Of a stretch of 64,000 nt of DNA, positions 44,193-54,442 are shown one piece after another. The notes under the pieces were generated by a model, which saw only the letters and a program-made list of their open reading frames with translations, did no database searches and was not told the DNA's origin. Origin of the DNA: Shinella sp. H4-D48 (GTDB taxonomy: Bacteria > Pseudomonadota > Alphaproteobacteria > Rhizobiales > Rhizobiaceae); the NCBI RefSeq assembly GCF_022637395.1, contig NZ_CP093337.1, positions 2,464,001 to 2,528,000 on the forward strand. Direction: 5' to 3'. The translations under genes and the position numbers were made by a program. The first letter of the stretch is position 1, and each line of letters begins with the position of its first letter.

Positions 44193-45587
44193 ATGGATGC
44201 GAGCATCTTGAGGACGGCGGGCTTTGCGCCCGTCGACGAGGCGGGCTGGAGGGCACTGGCGGAAAAGGCGCTGAAGGGCGCGGATTTCGACGCGACACTG
44301 CTGTCGCAGACTGACGATGGCATCGCCATCCAGCCGATCTACCCGCGCCGCGAAGGCGCGCCGCCGCTCGCCCACAGCCATGCCGCCACGCCCCACGCGG
44401 GCGACGCCTGGACCGTCAACCAGCGCCGCGACGACGCCGACACCGCCCGCGCCCGTGCGCAGATGGCCGACGACCTGGAGAACGGCGCGACGGGTATCGC
44501 CCTCGTCTTCATGGGCAGCGCCAGCGCCCATGGCGCGGGCATGGCCGCCGGCAGCGAGACCGCCTTCGCCCGGACGGCCGCCGCATGTGCCGCCGCCCCT
44601 TTTTCCCTGCGCCTCGAAGCCGATTTCCGCGACAATGCGCTCTCGGCGACGCTCGCCCACGCGCTGGACAAGGCGGGCGCCCGCAGGGCGCCGGTGCATT
44701 TCGGGCTCGATCCCTACAGTGCCGCACTTTCCGGCACTTCCAGTGAAGCAGGAGATTCCGCCGACCGCGCCAAGGAGTTGATCGGCTTTAATTTTTCGGG
44801 AACGGTTCTGAATGCCGACGGCCGACTTGCGCACAATGCCGGCGCGGGCGAAGCGCTGGAACTCGCCATCGTCGCGGCCGCGCTGGCGGAGAACCTGCGC
44901 CGCCTCGATGCCGCCGGCCTTGCACCGGAAACGGTGTTTGCCGCCACCGCGCTCTGTCTTGCGGCCGATCAGGACCAGTTCCTCACGACCGCGAAACTCC
45001 GCGCGGCGCGGCTCATCCATGCGCGCATGCAGGCGGCCTGTGGTGTTTCGGAACCGAAGCCCGCGCATATCCATGCCGAGACGAGCTGGCGCATGCTGAC
45101 CCGGCTCGATCCGGAAACCAACATTCTGCGCAACACAATCGCCGTGTTTTCCGCCGGCACGGGCGGCGCCGACGAGATCACGGTGCTGCCGCACACGCTG
45201 GCGCTCGGCGTGCCCGATCCCTTCGCGCGGCGCATCGCGCGCAACACGCAGGTCGTGCTCATCACCGAAAGCCACCTCGCCCATGTCGCCGATCCCGCCG
45301 CGGGCGCGGGCGGCATCGAGGCGCTGACGGATGCGCTGGCGGAAAAGGCGTGGGCGGTGTTTGCGGATATCGAGAAGGCGGGTGGGCTATCGGCCGCGAT
45401 TGCTTCGGGGAGGATCAAGGCCATGGTGGCGGCGGCGCGCGACGCACGACGTGGGCGGCCCATTGTCGGCACCACGCTGTTTGCGCTGAAGGAGGAGCGT
45501 CCGGCAACGGTGCTCGGGCCTCTGTCGGACACTACCACGCCAGGGCTTCGGCCCGTGTTGCTGGCAGACTGCGTGGAGGCGGCATGA
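44193..45587 (+). CDS. mutA: methylmalonyl-CoA mutase small (beta) subunit
   Basis: The 464-aa partner of the large subunit encoded next. It carries the TIM-barrel-like mutase fold (IQPIYPRREGAPPLAHSHAATP, SWRMLTRLDPETNILRNTIAVFSAGTGGADEITVLPH, FARRIARNTQVVLITESHLAHVADPAAG). It has no B12-binding motif, as expected for a non-catalytic subunit. It is shorter than classic beta subunits of about 620 aa because the degenerate C-terminal cobalamin-like domain is missing. The GGGAG before the ATG is slightly distant. It is 37 bp upstream of the large subunit gene. Confidence 0.88.
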   Translation: MDASILRTAGFAPVDEAGWRALAEKALKGADFDATLLSQTDDGIAIQPIYPRREGAPPLAHSHAATPHAGDAWTVNQRRDDADTARARAQMADDLENGATGIALVFMGSASAHGAGMAAGSETAFARTAAACAAAPFSLRLEADFRDNALSATLAHALDKAGARRAPVHFGLDPYSAALSGTSSEAGDSADRAKELIGFNFSGTVLNADGRLAHNAGAGEALELAIVAAALAENLRRLDAAGLAPETVFAATALCLAADQDQFLTTAKLRAARLIHARMQAACGVSEPKPAHIHAETSWRMLTRLDPETNILRNTIAVFSAGTGGADEITVLPHTLALGVPDPFARRIARNTQVVLITESHLAHVADPAAGAGGIEALTDALAEKAWAVFADIEKAGGLSAAIASGRIKAMVAAARDARRGRPIVGTTLFALKEERPATVLGPLSDTTTPGLRPVLLADCVEAA

Positions 45588-45624
45588 TGCGGATACGCTG
45601 CCCCCTTAAAGCAGGAGCCGCCGC

Positions 45625-47757
45625 ATGAGCCGGATCCCGGACTTTTCATCCATCGCGTGGTCGAAGCCAACCACCCCCACGGCCGTTACCGGCGATGCCG
45701 CATGGCACACGCCGGAAGGCATCACCGTGGCGGGCGCCTATGGCGAGGCGGAGCTGGCGGGGCTTTCCTATCTCGATACCTGGCCGGGTGCCGCGCCCTA
45801 TCTGCGCGGTCCCTACCCCACCATGTATGTCCAGCAGCCCTGGACGATCCGGCAGTATGCCGGTTTTTCCACGGCGGAGGAATCCAATGCCTTCTACCGC
45901 CGCAACCTCGCGGCCGGTCAGAAGGGCCTGTCCGTCGCCTTCGACCTCGCCACCCATCGCGGCTATGACAGCGACCATCCGCGCGTGGCGGGCGATGTCG
46001 GCATGGCGGGCGTGGCGATCGATTCCATTCTCGACATGCGCCAGCTCTTCGACGGCATCCCGCTTGATCAGATGAGCGTGTCCATGACCATGAACGGCGC
46101 GGTGCTGCCTATCATGGCGCTGTTCATCGTCGCGGCCGAGGAACAGGGCGTTTCCGAGGACAAGCTGTCCGGGACCATACAGAACGACATCCTCAAGGAG
46201 TTCATGGTCCGCAACACCTATATCTACCCGCCGCAGCCCTCGATGCGGATCATCTCCGACATCTTCGGCTATACCAGCCGGCGCATGCCGAAGTTCAACT
46301 CCATCTCGATTTCCGGCTACCACATGCAGGAAGCGGGCGCGACGGCGGACCTGGAACTGGCCTATACCATTGCCGACGGCATCGAATATGCCCGCGCCGG
46401 GGTGGCCGCAGGGCTCGACATCGACACCTTTGCCCCAAGACTTTCCTTCTTCTGGGCGATCGGCATGAACTTCTTCATGGAAGTCGCAAAGATGCGCGCC
46501 GCGCGCCTGATCTGGACCGCGCTGATGAAGAAGAATTTTGCGCCCAGAGACGCCCGGTCACTGGCGTTGCGCACCCATTGCCAGACATCCGGCTGGTCGC
46601 TGACCGCGCAGGACCCGATGAACAACGTGATGCGCACCATGGTCGAGGCGATGGCGGCCACGCAGGGGCATACGCAATCGCTGCACACCAACTCCTTCGA
46701 CGAGGCGCTGGCGCTGCCCACCGACCATTCCGCCCGCATCGCCCGCAACACGCAGATCCTGCTGCAGAAGGAAAGCGGCACGACCCGTATCATCGATCCC
46801 TGGGGCGGCTCGGCCTATGTCGAGCGTCTCACGCATGACCTTGCCGCGCGCGCGCTCTCGCATATCGAGGAGGTGGAAGCGCTGGGCGGCATGGCGAAGG
46901 CCATCGAGAAGGGCATTCCGAAGCTGCGCATCGAGGAGGCCGCGGCCCGCACGCAGGCGCGCATCGATAGTGGCCAGCAGACCGTCGTCGGCGTCAACTT
47001 CTCCCGTCCCGAGCGCGATATCGAGGTCGACGTGCTCAAGGTCGACAATTCGGAGGTGCGGGCGCGCCAGCTCGCCAAGCTCCAGCAGCTCAAGGGCACG
47101 CGCGACACCGCGGCCGCCGAAAGCGCGCTCGATGCCCTGACGGACGTTGCGAAAAGCGGCGACGGCAACCTTCTGGAATTCGCGGTGAAGGCGGCGCGCG
47201 CCCGGGCGACGGTGGGCGAGATCGCGCTTGCGCTGGAAAAGGCATTCGGACGCCATGTCGCGGAAATCCGCACCATTTCCGGCGTTTACCGCAAGGAGAT
47301 GGGCGCCAACGACTGCGCCTTCAACACGGCGGTCGACAAAGTTGCCGCCTTTGAAAAGCTGCGGCGTGAGAAGCCCGCCATCCTCGTTGCCAAGATGGGC
47401 CAGGACGGGCACGACCGCGGCCAGAAGGTGATCGCCACGGCCTTTGCCGATCTCGGCTTCAATGTCATCGTCGGCGCCATGTTCCAGACGCCCGAGGAAG
47501 TGGCGGAGCTCGCCATCCGTGAGGGCGCGCATATCGTGGGCGCCTCGTCGCTCGCCGCCGGGCATCTGACGCTGGTGCCGGAACTGAAGGCCGCCCTCGT
47601 CAAGCGCGGCGCGCGCGACATGCTGATCGCCGTCGGCGGCGTCATCCCGCCGCAGGATTTTGCCGCGCTGGAAGAGGCCGGCGCCGACGCCATCTTCCCG
47701 CCCGGCACCGTCATCGCGGACGCCGCCTCGGCGCTGATCGACCGGCTGATGGCTTGA
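45625..47757 (+). CDS. methylmalonyl-CoA mutase large (alpha) subunit
   Basis: A 710-aa adenosylcobalamin enzyme interconverting methylmalonyl-CoA and succinyl-CoA. It links propionyl-CoA (odd-chain acids, Val, Ile) and polyhydroxybutyrate-related carbon to the TCA cycle. The substrate barrel shows [31 protein letters not shown] and the loop [24 protein letters not shown]. The C-terminal B12 domain has the base-off DxHxxG motif in [14 protein letters not shown], then [10 protein letters not shown] and GASSLAAGH. The gene is called bhbA, scpA or mutB in relatives. AGGAG precedes the ATG. Confidence 0.95.
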   Translation: MSRIPDFSSIAWSKPTTPTAVTGDAAWHTPEGITVAGAYGEAELAGLSYLDTWPGAAPYLRGPYPTMYVQQPWTIRQYAGFSTAEESNAFYRRNLAAGQKGLSVAFDLATHRGYDSDHPRVAGDVGMAGVAIDSILDMRQLFDGIPLDQMSVSMTMNGAVLPIMALFIVAAEEQGVSEDKLSGTIQNDILKEFMVRNTYIYPPQPSMRIISDIFGYTSRRMPKFNSISISGYHMQEAGATADLELAYTIADGIEYARAGVAAGLDIDTFAPRLSFFWAIGMNFFMEVAKMRAARLIWTALMKKNFAPRDARSLALRTHCQTSGWSLTAQDPMNNVMRTMVEAMAATQGHTQSLHTNSFDEALALPTDHSARIARNTQILLQKESGTTRIIDPWGGSAYVERLTHDLAARALSHIEEVEALGGMAKAIEKGIPKLRIEEAAARTQARIDSGQQTVVGVNFSRPERDIEVDVLKVDNSEVRARQLAKLQQLKGTRDTAAAESALDALTDVAKSGDGNLLEFAVKAARARATVGEIALALEKAFGRHVAEIRTISGVYRKEMGANDCAFNTAVDKVAAFEKLRREKPAILVAKMGQDGHDRGQKVIATAFADLGFNVIVGAMFQTPEEVAELAIREGAHIVGASSLAAGHLTLVPELKAALVKRGARDMLIAVGGVIPPQDFAALEEAGADAIFPPGTVIADAASALIDRLMA

Positions 47758-47815
47758 GCATAGCACTCTCGGCTGGCGACGGCCTCTGCACAGACGATTG
47801 GCATGCCCGACACTT

Positions 47816-47852
47816 CGCCACCTCTCCTTCTCCCCTTGGGGTAGAGGTGGCG
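47816..47852. repeat. intergenic hairpin, RIME-arm-like
   Basis: The 10-bp perfect stem CGCCACCTCT / AGAGGTGGCG with a 17-base loop containing CTTCTCCCCTTGGGG lies 58 bp after the mutase gene. The loop sequence resembles the CTCCCC-rich part of the RIME-like arms, so this may be a solitary half element or a terminator. Confidence 0.45.
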
Positions 47853-48020
47853 CACCGTTTTCGCGAAACGCTGTCGCCGAACACAAAGCAGAGGCAGGAT
47901 AACCATCTCCACACCACGGCGCCTCCGCCTTGTGAACGCTGTGTCAATCGCTGCGCGAATTGCCGTTTCCGCGCGCGCGGGCTACGGCTGGAGGAGATGC
48001 AAGGGACATGAGGTGACGCG

Positions 48021-48980
48021 ATGCTCGTCAATGGCAAGTGGACGGAAGACTGGCAGCCGGTTCAGGCGACGGACGCCAAGGGCGGTTTTGTGCGGCAGGT
48101 TTCGAGCTTCCGCAACTGGGTGACACCCGATGGCAGCGCCGGGCCGACCGGCGAAGGCGGCTTTGCCGCCGAAAAGGGCCGCTATCAGCTCTATGTCGCC
48201 TATATCTGCCCCTGGGCCTCACGCACGCTGATCGCGCGCAAGCTGAAGAAGCTCGACGACGTGATCTCCATCTCCGTCGTCCAGCCGGCACTCTCCGACC
48301 AGGGCTGGCAATTCGGCGACTACCCGGGCTCCAACCGCGACGACCTGAACGGCGCGACCTACCTGCACGAACTCTATACGCGCGCCGCCCCGACCTTCAC
48401 CGGCCGCGCGACAGTGCCTGTGCTGTGGGACAAGGAGAAGAAGACCATCGTCAACAATGAGTCCGCCGATATCGTGCGCATGCTCAATAACGGCTTCGGC
48501 CGACTTGCCGATGAAAGCGTCGACCTCTATCCCGAGCCGCTTCGCGCCGAAATCGATGCCCTCAACGAACGCATCTATCCCGTGCTTAACAACGGCGTCT
48601 ACCGTGCCGGCTTCGCCACGACCCAGGTTGCCTACGAGGAAGCCTATCAGGGCGTCTTCGCCATGCTGGACGAGCTGGAAGCCCGCCTTTCCGACGACCG
48701 CGCCTTCCTGACCGGCGCGACCTTCACCGAAGCCGACATTCGCCTCTTCGTCACGCTCATCCGCTTCGACGCGGCTTATTTCGGTCTCTTCAAGTGCAAC
48801 CGCCAGCGTATGGCCGACTACAACGTGCTCTCGGCCTATACGAAACGCATGCTCGACCTGCCGGGCGTGCGTGAGACGGTTAATATCGACCACATCAAGC
48901 AGGGCTACTACTCGATCAAATCGCTCAACCCCAACCGCATCGTCCCGCTCGGGCCGGACCTTTCGGCGCTGGGACTCTAA
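48021..48980 (+). CDS. glutathionyl-hydroquinone reductase
   Basis: A 319-aa Xi-class GST-like enzyme (YqjG/EcM4 family) that reduces glutathionyl-hydroquinones. The catalytic Cys63 is in YICPWASRTLIARKLKKL, the family mark. The N-terminal thioredoxin-like domain continues with ATVPVLWDKEKKTIVNNESADIVRML, and the all-helical C-terminal domain ends in HIKQGYYSI..LNPNRIVPLGP. GAGGTGA precedes the ATG. The gene converges on the ATP-dependent DNA ligase gene with a 4-bp overlap. Confidence 0.92.
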   Translation: MLVNGKWTEDWQPVQATDAKGGFVRQVSSFRNWVTPDGSAGPTGEGGFAAEKGRYQLYVAYICPWASRTLIARKLKKLDDVISISVVQPALSDQGWQFGDYPGSNRDDLNGATYLHELYTRAAPTFTGRATVPVLWDKEKKTIVNNESADIVRMLNNGFGRLADESVDLYPEPLRAEIDALNERIYPVLNNGVYRAGFATTQVAYEEAYQGVFAMLDELEARLSDDRAFLTGATFTEADIRLFVTLIRFDAAYFGLFKCNRQRMADYNVLSAYTKRMLDLPGVRETVNIDHIKQGYYSIKSLNPNRIVPLGPDLSALGL

Positions 48981-50614
48981 ATGTCGGCAACCCCCTCCCG
49001 CGCATCGATCATCGCCATCAGCGTTTCCAGCCGGTCTGCATCGGCGGGCAGCTTGTCCTGCCTGAGGCGGGCGATGCGGGGGAAGCGCATGGCGACGCCG
49101 GATTTGTGGCGGTTCGAGCGGTTGATGCCTTCGAAGGCCACTTCCAGCACGAAGCCGTGGGCGGGGTCGGCGCGCACGGCGCGGACGGGACCGAAACGCT
49201 CGGTCGTGTTGTTGCGCACGAAGCGGTCGAGCACTTCGAGTTCGGCGTCGGTGAAGCCGAAATAGGCTTTCCCCACCGGCACCAGCACGTCGCCGTCGGG
49301 CCCCTCCGTCCAGACGCCGAAGGTGAAATCCGAATAGTAGCTCGAGCGTTTGCCATGGCCGCGCTGGGCATACATCATGACGGCATCGATGTTGAACGGA
49401 TCGCGCTTCCACTTGAACCACGGGCCTTTCATGCGGCCGGCCTGGTAGGGACTGTCGAGGCGCTTGATCATCACACCCTCGATGACCGGATCGGGCGGGT
49501 CGCGGCGGATGGCCTCCAGTTCTTCCCATGTCGCGAAGGGCACCAGCGGCGAGAGGTCAAAGCGGTCGTGCGGGGTCTTGTCGATGAGGCCGGCAAGCCG
49601 CTTCCGGCGTTCGGTGAAGGCAGTCGGGCGAACATCGACCTCGCCTTCGAACAGAACGTCATAGGCGCGCACAAATGCCGGGTAGTCCTCCAGCATCTTC
49701 GTGTTGACCGTCTTGCGGTTCAGCCGCTGCTGGAGATCGGAGAAGGTGCGCGTGGGGCTGTTCATGCGCGCCGTGCCGCCGACCAGGAGTTCGCCGTCCA
49801 CCACGCCTTCGAAATTCATGGCGTCGAGCACGTCCGGAAAGGCAGCGGAGATGTCGTCGCCGGAGCGGGAATAGAGCCGGCGCGTCGATCCGGACGACGA
49901 CATCTGCACGCGGATGCCGTCCCATTTCCATTCGGCGGCGAAATCGGCGGGGTCGAGATTGACGAGATCGCCGTCCCCCACCGGATTGGCGAGCATGACG
50001 GAATGGAAGATCGCCGGCGTGGCCAGAACCGGGCGTTCCGCCCTGCCCTCCAGCCAGGCGAACAACGGCTCATAGGGCGGCTCCAGTCCGTGCCACAGCG
50101 TCTCGATCTCGGTCACGTCCATGCCGGAAAACTCGGCGAGCGCCTGTTTGGCGAGACGCGCCGAGACGCCGATGCGCAGGGCGCCGGTGGCGAGCTTCAG
50201 GAAGGCGAAACGGCCGGAGGGATCGAGCCGGTCGAGCAGATCGCGCACAGCGCCACGCACCTCCGTGCGGCCGAGCGCGTTCATGCGGGTCACGACGGCG
50301 CTCAGGCTGGGCTCGACCTCATCGGGCACGCGCTCCTTGCGCTCCTGGTCCCAGACCAGCGCGATGGTTTCGGCGAGGTCACCGACATAGTCGTAGGAAT
50401 AGCGAAACAGCACCGCGTCCATGCGCTCGAGCACCAGTTCGCGCAGCAGCGCCGGCTTGACGCTCTTCAGGTCCAGCGTGCCGGCGATGGCGGCAAGGCC
50501 ATAGCCCCGGTCAGGATCCGGCGTATCGCGGAAGTAATCGGCCAGCAGCTTCAGCTTGCCGTTGCGCGACGGGGTGAGGACGAGGCGGTCGAGAAGGGTG
50601 GAGAAGGCCTTCAT
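48977..50614 (-). CDS. ATP-dependent DNA ligase (ligase-associated system)
   Basis: A 545-aa ATP-dependent ligase of the type found with a dedicated exonuclease and Lhr-like helicase in many proteobacteria (PP_1105-type). It has an N-terminal helical domain, the adenylation domain with the nucleotide-binding Lys in EWKWDGIR, then motifs RLYSRSGDDIS, VVDGELLV, EGVMIKRLDSPYQAGRMKGPWFKWKRDP, and a C-terminal OB domain. It is thought to act in DNA repair. AAGGGGAACCCC leads the ATG. It follows the exonuclease gene, separated by a RIME-like repeat. Confidence 0.92.
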   Translation of the reverse strand: MKAFSTLLDRLVLTPSRNGKLKLLADYFRDTPDPDRGYGLAAIAGTLDLKSVKPALLRELVLERMDAVLFRYSYDYVGDLAETIALVWDQERKERVPDEVEPSLSAVVTRMNALGRTEVRGAVRDLLDRLDPSGRFAFLKLATGALRIGVSARLAKQALAEFSGMDVTEIETLWHGLEPPYEPLFAWLEGRAERPVLATPAIFHSVMLANPVGDGDLVNLDPADFAAEWKWDGIRVQMSSSGSTRRLYSRSGDDISAAFPDVLDAMNFEGVVDGELLVGGTARMNSPTRTFSDLQQRLNRKTVNTKMLEDYPAFVRAYDVLFEGEVDVRPTAFTERRKRLAGLIDKTPHDRFDLSPLVPFATWEELEAIRRDPPDPVIEGVMIKRLDSPYQAGRMKGPWFKWKRDPFNIDAVMMYAQRGHGKRSSYYSDFTFGVWTEGPDGDVLVPVGKAYFGFTDAELEVLDRFVRNNTTERFGPVRAVRADPAHGFVLEVAFEGINRSNRHKSGVAMRFPRIARLRQDKLPADADRLETLMAMIDAREGVADI

Positions 50615-50650
50615 GGGGTTCCCCTTCCGAGGAACCGGCGGATGCAATCT

Positions 50651-50806
50651 ACCCCCCTCTGGCCTGCCGGCCATCTCCCCCACAAGGGGGGAGATTTGCT
50701 GGGAGCACCGCTATCGCTCCATGTCAATCGCCCGCTTTGGGCGAGGCGTGGCAACAACCCGATCTCCCCCCTTGTGGGGGAGATAGCCGGCAGGGCAGAG
50801 GGGGGT
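50651..50806. repeat. RIME-like palindromic intergenic element, copy 3
   Basis: A 156-bp element with 46-bp inverted arms at 50651-50696 and 50761-50806 that differ at only a few positions. It has the same ACCCCCCTCTG, CCTGCCGG, CATCTCCCCC series as copies 1 and 2. It sits between the ligase-associated exonuclease and ligase genes, which run in the same direction. Confidence 0.88.
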
Positions 50807-50843
50807 GAGCCGCACCCGGGCGGCTGAATTCGAGCCGCCATCA

Positions 50844-51854
50844 TCAATCCCCCTCGTCCTCATAGCCCACCAGATGCAGCGGCCGTGCCGGCAGGCCGGC
50901 GAGTTCGCACCAGCGCACCAGCGCCTCCTCTCGGCCGTGGGTGACCCACACCTCCTGCGGGGCGAGTTCGCGGATCGTCTCGGTCAGTTCGGGCCAGTCG
51001 CAGTGGTCTGAGATGACGAGGGGCAGCTCGACGCCGCCCTGTTTGGCGCGCTGGCGCACCATCATCCAGCCGGAGGCGAAGGCGATGAGCGGTTCGTTGA
51101 AGCGGCGCGCCCATCGGTCGGCGAAGGCCGAGGGCGGGCCGACGATGACGGCGCCGCGGAAATCGGTCTTGTCGCCCTTCTCGACGGTCGCGGGGCGCAG
51201 GTCGCCGAGATCGATGCCGCGGCTGACATAGTAGTCGCACAGCCTGGCAAGCGAGCCATGGATATAGACCGGCGCATCGTAGCCGCAGTCGCGCAGCAGG
51301 CGGATGACGCGCTGCGACTTGCCGAGCGAATAGGCGCCGACAAGATGGCTGCGCTCGGGAAACTGCCGGAGCGAGGTGATGAGCTTGCCCATCTCGGCCT
51401 TCGGGTCGGGATGGTGGAAGACCGGCAGGCCAAAGGTCGCCTCGGTAATGAAGATATTGCAGGGCACCGGCTCGTAGGCCGCGCAGGTGGGATCGACCCC
51501 GCGCTTGTAATCACCCGACGCGACGATGCGCAGGCCGGCCTTCTCCACGGCGATCTGGGCCGAGCCCAGCACATGGCCGGCGGGATGGAAGGAAACCGTG
51601 ACGCCGTTGACCTCGATGCGCTCGCCGAAGGCGGCGGACTGACGGGTGCCGCAAAAATCCGCTCCGTAGCGGATTTCCATGATGTCGAGCGTTTCCTGCG
51701 TGGCGAGCACGGCGCCGTGGCCGGCACGGGCATGGTCCGAATGGCCATGGGTGACCAGCGCGCGCGCCACCGGCCGGACGGGGTCGATATAGAAATCGCC
51801 AGCGGGGCAATAGAGGCCGGCGGGGGCCGGACGGAGGAGCTGATCGGGCTTCAT
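50844..51854 (-). CDS. ligase-associated DNA exonuclease (MBL/beta-CASP)
   Basis: A 336-aa metallo-beta-lactamase-fold nuclease. The metal site is ALVTHGHSDHARAGH (HxHxDH), with SFHPAGHVLGSAQI, ASGDYKRGVDPT, TEATFGLPVFHHPDP and VWVTHGRE completing the pattern. It is the known partner of the ligase gene downstream. The start is at 51854 (ATG in MKPDQLL). The Lhr-like helicase and phosphoesterase usually found with the pair are not in this window. Confidence 0.9.
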   Translation of the reverse strand: MKPDQLLRPAPAGLYCPAGDFYIDPVRPVARALVTHGHSDHARAGHGAVLATQETLDIMEIRYGADFCGTRQSAAFGERIEVNGVTVSFHPAGHVLGSAQIAVEKAGLRIVASGDYKRGVDPTCAAYEPVPCNIFITEATFGLPVFHHPDPKAEMGKLITSLRQFPERSHLVGAYSLGKSQRVIRLLRDCGYDAPVYIHGSLARLCDYYVSRGIDLGDLRPATVEKGDKTDFRGAVIVGPPSAFADRWARRFNEPLIAFASGWMMVRQRAKQGGVELPLVISDHCDWPELTETIRELAPQEVWVTHGREEALVRWCELAGLPARPLHLVGYEDEGD

Positions 51855-51917
51855 GCCTGGTAACGTTGGCGCCGCCACGACAATGTCAAGGGGCGGTCGC
51901 CGCTATGCCGGTCCGCA

Positions 51918-54209
51918 TCAGCAGTGCGGTAGGCAGAGAAGGGCCTGAAGGGCCATCGCATCGATGGGACGGCTGATATAATAGCCCTGGATCTCGTCGC
52001 AGCCCGCCGCACGCAGGAAGTCCAGTTGCTCGCGCGTTTCCACGCCTTCGGCGATGACGCGCAGTTGCAGCAAGTGCCCGAGCGAGATGACGGCCGTGGC
52101 GATCGCGGCATCGTCGCTATCGCCCGGCAGGTCCTTCACGAAGGAGCGGTCGATCTTGAGGCGACCGACGGGAAAGCGCTTGAGCGAACTGAGGCTGGAA
52201 TAACCCGTGCCGAAATCGTCGATGGCCAGATGCACGCCGAGCTGTTCCAGCCGGTGCATGGTTTCCACCGCCTGCTGCACATCCTCCATGATGAGGCTCT
52301 CGGTGAGTTCCAGTTCGAGGTAGCGCGCCTCCAGACCGCTTTCCTCAAGGGCTGCCGCCACGCGCTCGACCCAGTCGCGTTCCTGGAACTGGCGGGCGGA
52401 AACGTTGACGCTGACGACGATGGGCGGCAGGCCGGAGAGCTGCCAGGCCTTGTTCTGCCGGCAGGCAGTGCGAAGCGTCCAGTCGCCGATGGGGCCGATG
52501 AGGCCGGTTTCCTCGGCAAGGGGGATGAACTCGCCCGGCGAGACGATGCCGCGCTCGGGGTGACGCCAGCGGATCAGCGCCTCGACGGCGAAGATACGGC
52601 CGGTCACGAGGTCCATCTGCGGCTGGTACTGGAGGAAGAACTCGGTCTGGGTGAGAGCGCGGCGCAGCTCCTCCTGCCGCTCAAGCTTCTCGTGGGCGCG
52701 CGCGGCAAGCTCGAAGGTGAAGACCTGCACCGCGTCGCGGCCGATCTCCTTGGCGCGATACATGGCCATGTCGGCGCGCGCCAGAAGCTCGCTGACATTG
52801 CGGCCGTGTTCCGGATAGACGGCCACGCCCATGCTGCATGTCACCTGGAACGAACGGCCGTCGATCTCGACGGGCTCGGCGACGGCCTCGCGCACGGAGC
52901 GCAGCCGGTCTTCGACCGCCTCGCCCCGGCGCATCGCGCCGCTAATGAGGATGACGAACTCGTCGCCGCCGAGGCGCACGATGCTGTCGCTTGCGCGAAT
53001 GCATCCCTGCATGCGCGCAGCGACGATCTTGAGGAGTTCATCGCCCGCGTGGTGCCCGAGGCTGTCATTGACCAGCTTGAAGTTATCAAGGTCGATGAAG
53101 GCCAGCGTCATGGATCCGCCGCGATCGTCGGCCGCCTCGATGGCGGAGGCCACGCGCTCGTCCAGCATGCTGCGGTTCGGCAGGCCGGTCAGCGTGTCGT
53201 GGTGCGCCATGTACTGGATGCTGTCTTCGGCTTCCTTGCGCTCGATGGCGATGCCGGCGATGTGGGTCGCCATGCCGACGAGTTTCGTGCACTCGGCCGA
53301 CGGCTCCCCGATTTCGCGGTTATAGAGTGCAAAAGTGCCGAGCACCCTGCCCTGATAGGACCGGATGGGCCAGGACCAGCAAGCGCGAAACCCGATGCCC
53401 AGCGCGAGATCCTTGAAGCCCGCCCAGAGCGGATCGGTCGCGATATCGGAGACAATAACCGGCTCGCCGCGCCACATGGCGGTTCCACAGGAGCCCACGA
53501 CCGGGCCGATCTCCAGACCTTCGATCAGCTTGCAATAGCCCCGGTCGAGGTTGGGGGCAGCTCCGTTGACGATATGCCGGCCATCCGGCGAAAGCCGCAG
53601 GATCGATCCGGTGACGTCGGGCACATGACGCTCGATCAGAAGGATAAGAGCGGAGAAGACATCGGTCAGCGACTCGCCGAGCGCGATCATCTTGAGAAGA
53701 TCCGCCTGACCGCGATGCAGGCTTTCCGCCAGCTTGCGCTCGGTAATATCGCGTGCCGTGCCGACGATGCCGATCACCTCGCCACTGCCGTTGCGCACCG
53801 GCAGCTTGGAGGAGAGCATCCATTTCAGGTTGCCGGCGGCATCGCGGATCTGCTCCTCCATGTCCAGCATGGGGCGACCGGTGCGGATGATCTCCTGCTC
53901 GGTGTTGAAGAAATGGCGGGCGGTGGCTTCGGGGTGGAGCTCAAAATCGGTCAGGCCGACCAGAGTGTCACGCGCGTTGTCGCTGGTAATCGCGCGGTTG
54001 GCGACGACGAAGCGACAAGACAGGTCCTTGAAATAGAGATAGTCCGGCACCTCGTCGATCATGGCTTCGAGCCAGACGGTGCGCTCGCTCTGCGCTGCCG
54101 CCAGCGGAAACAGCCGGGCCGCCTCGGCCATCAGGCGTTCGCTGGCCGACATCAGCCGGGCTGTCGCGTCGGCTTCGTCCTTGCCAAGGTGAGACAGTTG
54201 CGTCGACAT
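51918..54209 (-). CDS. PAS-GAF-GGDEF-EAL cyclic-di-GMP protein
   Basis: A 763-aa dual-domain regulator of c-di-GMP. PAS is at about 45-165 (DYLYFKDLSCRFVVANRAI), GAF at 175-330 (VVGSCGTAMWRGEPVIVSDIATDP), GGDEF at 340-500 with an intact active site RLGGDEF and an inhibitory site RxxD (RASD) 5 residues before it, and EAL at 510-760 with EALIRW, ELTES, DDFGTGYSSL and KIDRSFV. Both domains look catalytically complete. Start 54209 is chosen; a start at 54221 is also possible. It is divergent from the beta-helix protein gene. Confidence 0.9.
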   Translation of the reverse strand: MSTQLSHLGKDEADATARLMSASERLMAEAARLFPLAAAQSERTVWLEAMIDEVPDYLYFKDLSCRFVVANRAITSDNARDTLVGLTDFELHPEATARHFFNTEQEIIRTGRPMLDMEEQIRDAAGNLKWMLSSKLPVRNGSGEVIGIVGTARDITERKLAESLHRGQADLLKMIALGESLTDVFSALILLIERHVPDVTGSILRLSPDGRHIVNGAAPNLDRGYCKLIEGLEIGPVVGSCGTAMWRGEPVIVSDIATDPLWAGFKDLALGIGFRACWSWPIRSYQGRVLGTFALYNREIGEPSAECTKLVGMATHIAGIAIERKEAEDSIQYMAHHDTLTGLPNRSMLDERVASAIEAADDRGGSMTLAFIDLDNFKLVNDSLGHHAGDELLKIVAARMQGCIRASDSIVRLGGDEFVILISGAMRRGEAVEDRLRSVREAVAEPVEIDGRSFQVTCSMGVAVYPEHGRNVSELLARADMAMYRAKEIGRDAVQVFTFELAARAHEKLERQEELRRALTQTEFFLQYQPQMDLVTGRIFAVEALIRWRHPERGIVSPGEFIPLAEETGLIGPIGDWTLRTACRQNKAWQLSGLPPIVVSVNVSARQFQERDWVERVAAALEESGLEARYLELELTESLIMEDVQQAVETMHRLEQLGVHLAIDDFGTGYSSLSSLKRFPVGRLKIDRSFVKDLPGDSDDAAIATAVISLGHLLQLRVIAEGVETREQLDFLRAAGCDEIQGYYISRPIDAMALQALLCLPHC

Positions 54210-54442
54210 GAACCCTTGCATTCCCGAACGCGAGGATGCGCGCTGCAACGGCCTCCTCTCACACAACCGGAAAACCCTACACCCCAACTCGTTAGTCAAT
54301 CCTGAACGAAACCAGCGAAATGCCGCCCTCTCGGCGTATTTCGAGCAGAACAACAACCCAGGCTGGCGGGAAAACCACCTGTGCCGTTTCGAGACAAAAC
54401 CATCTGGCACGCTTCCTGCAATATAGGGCCAAAGGAGCTGTG

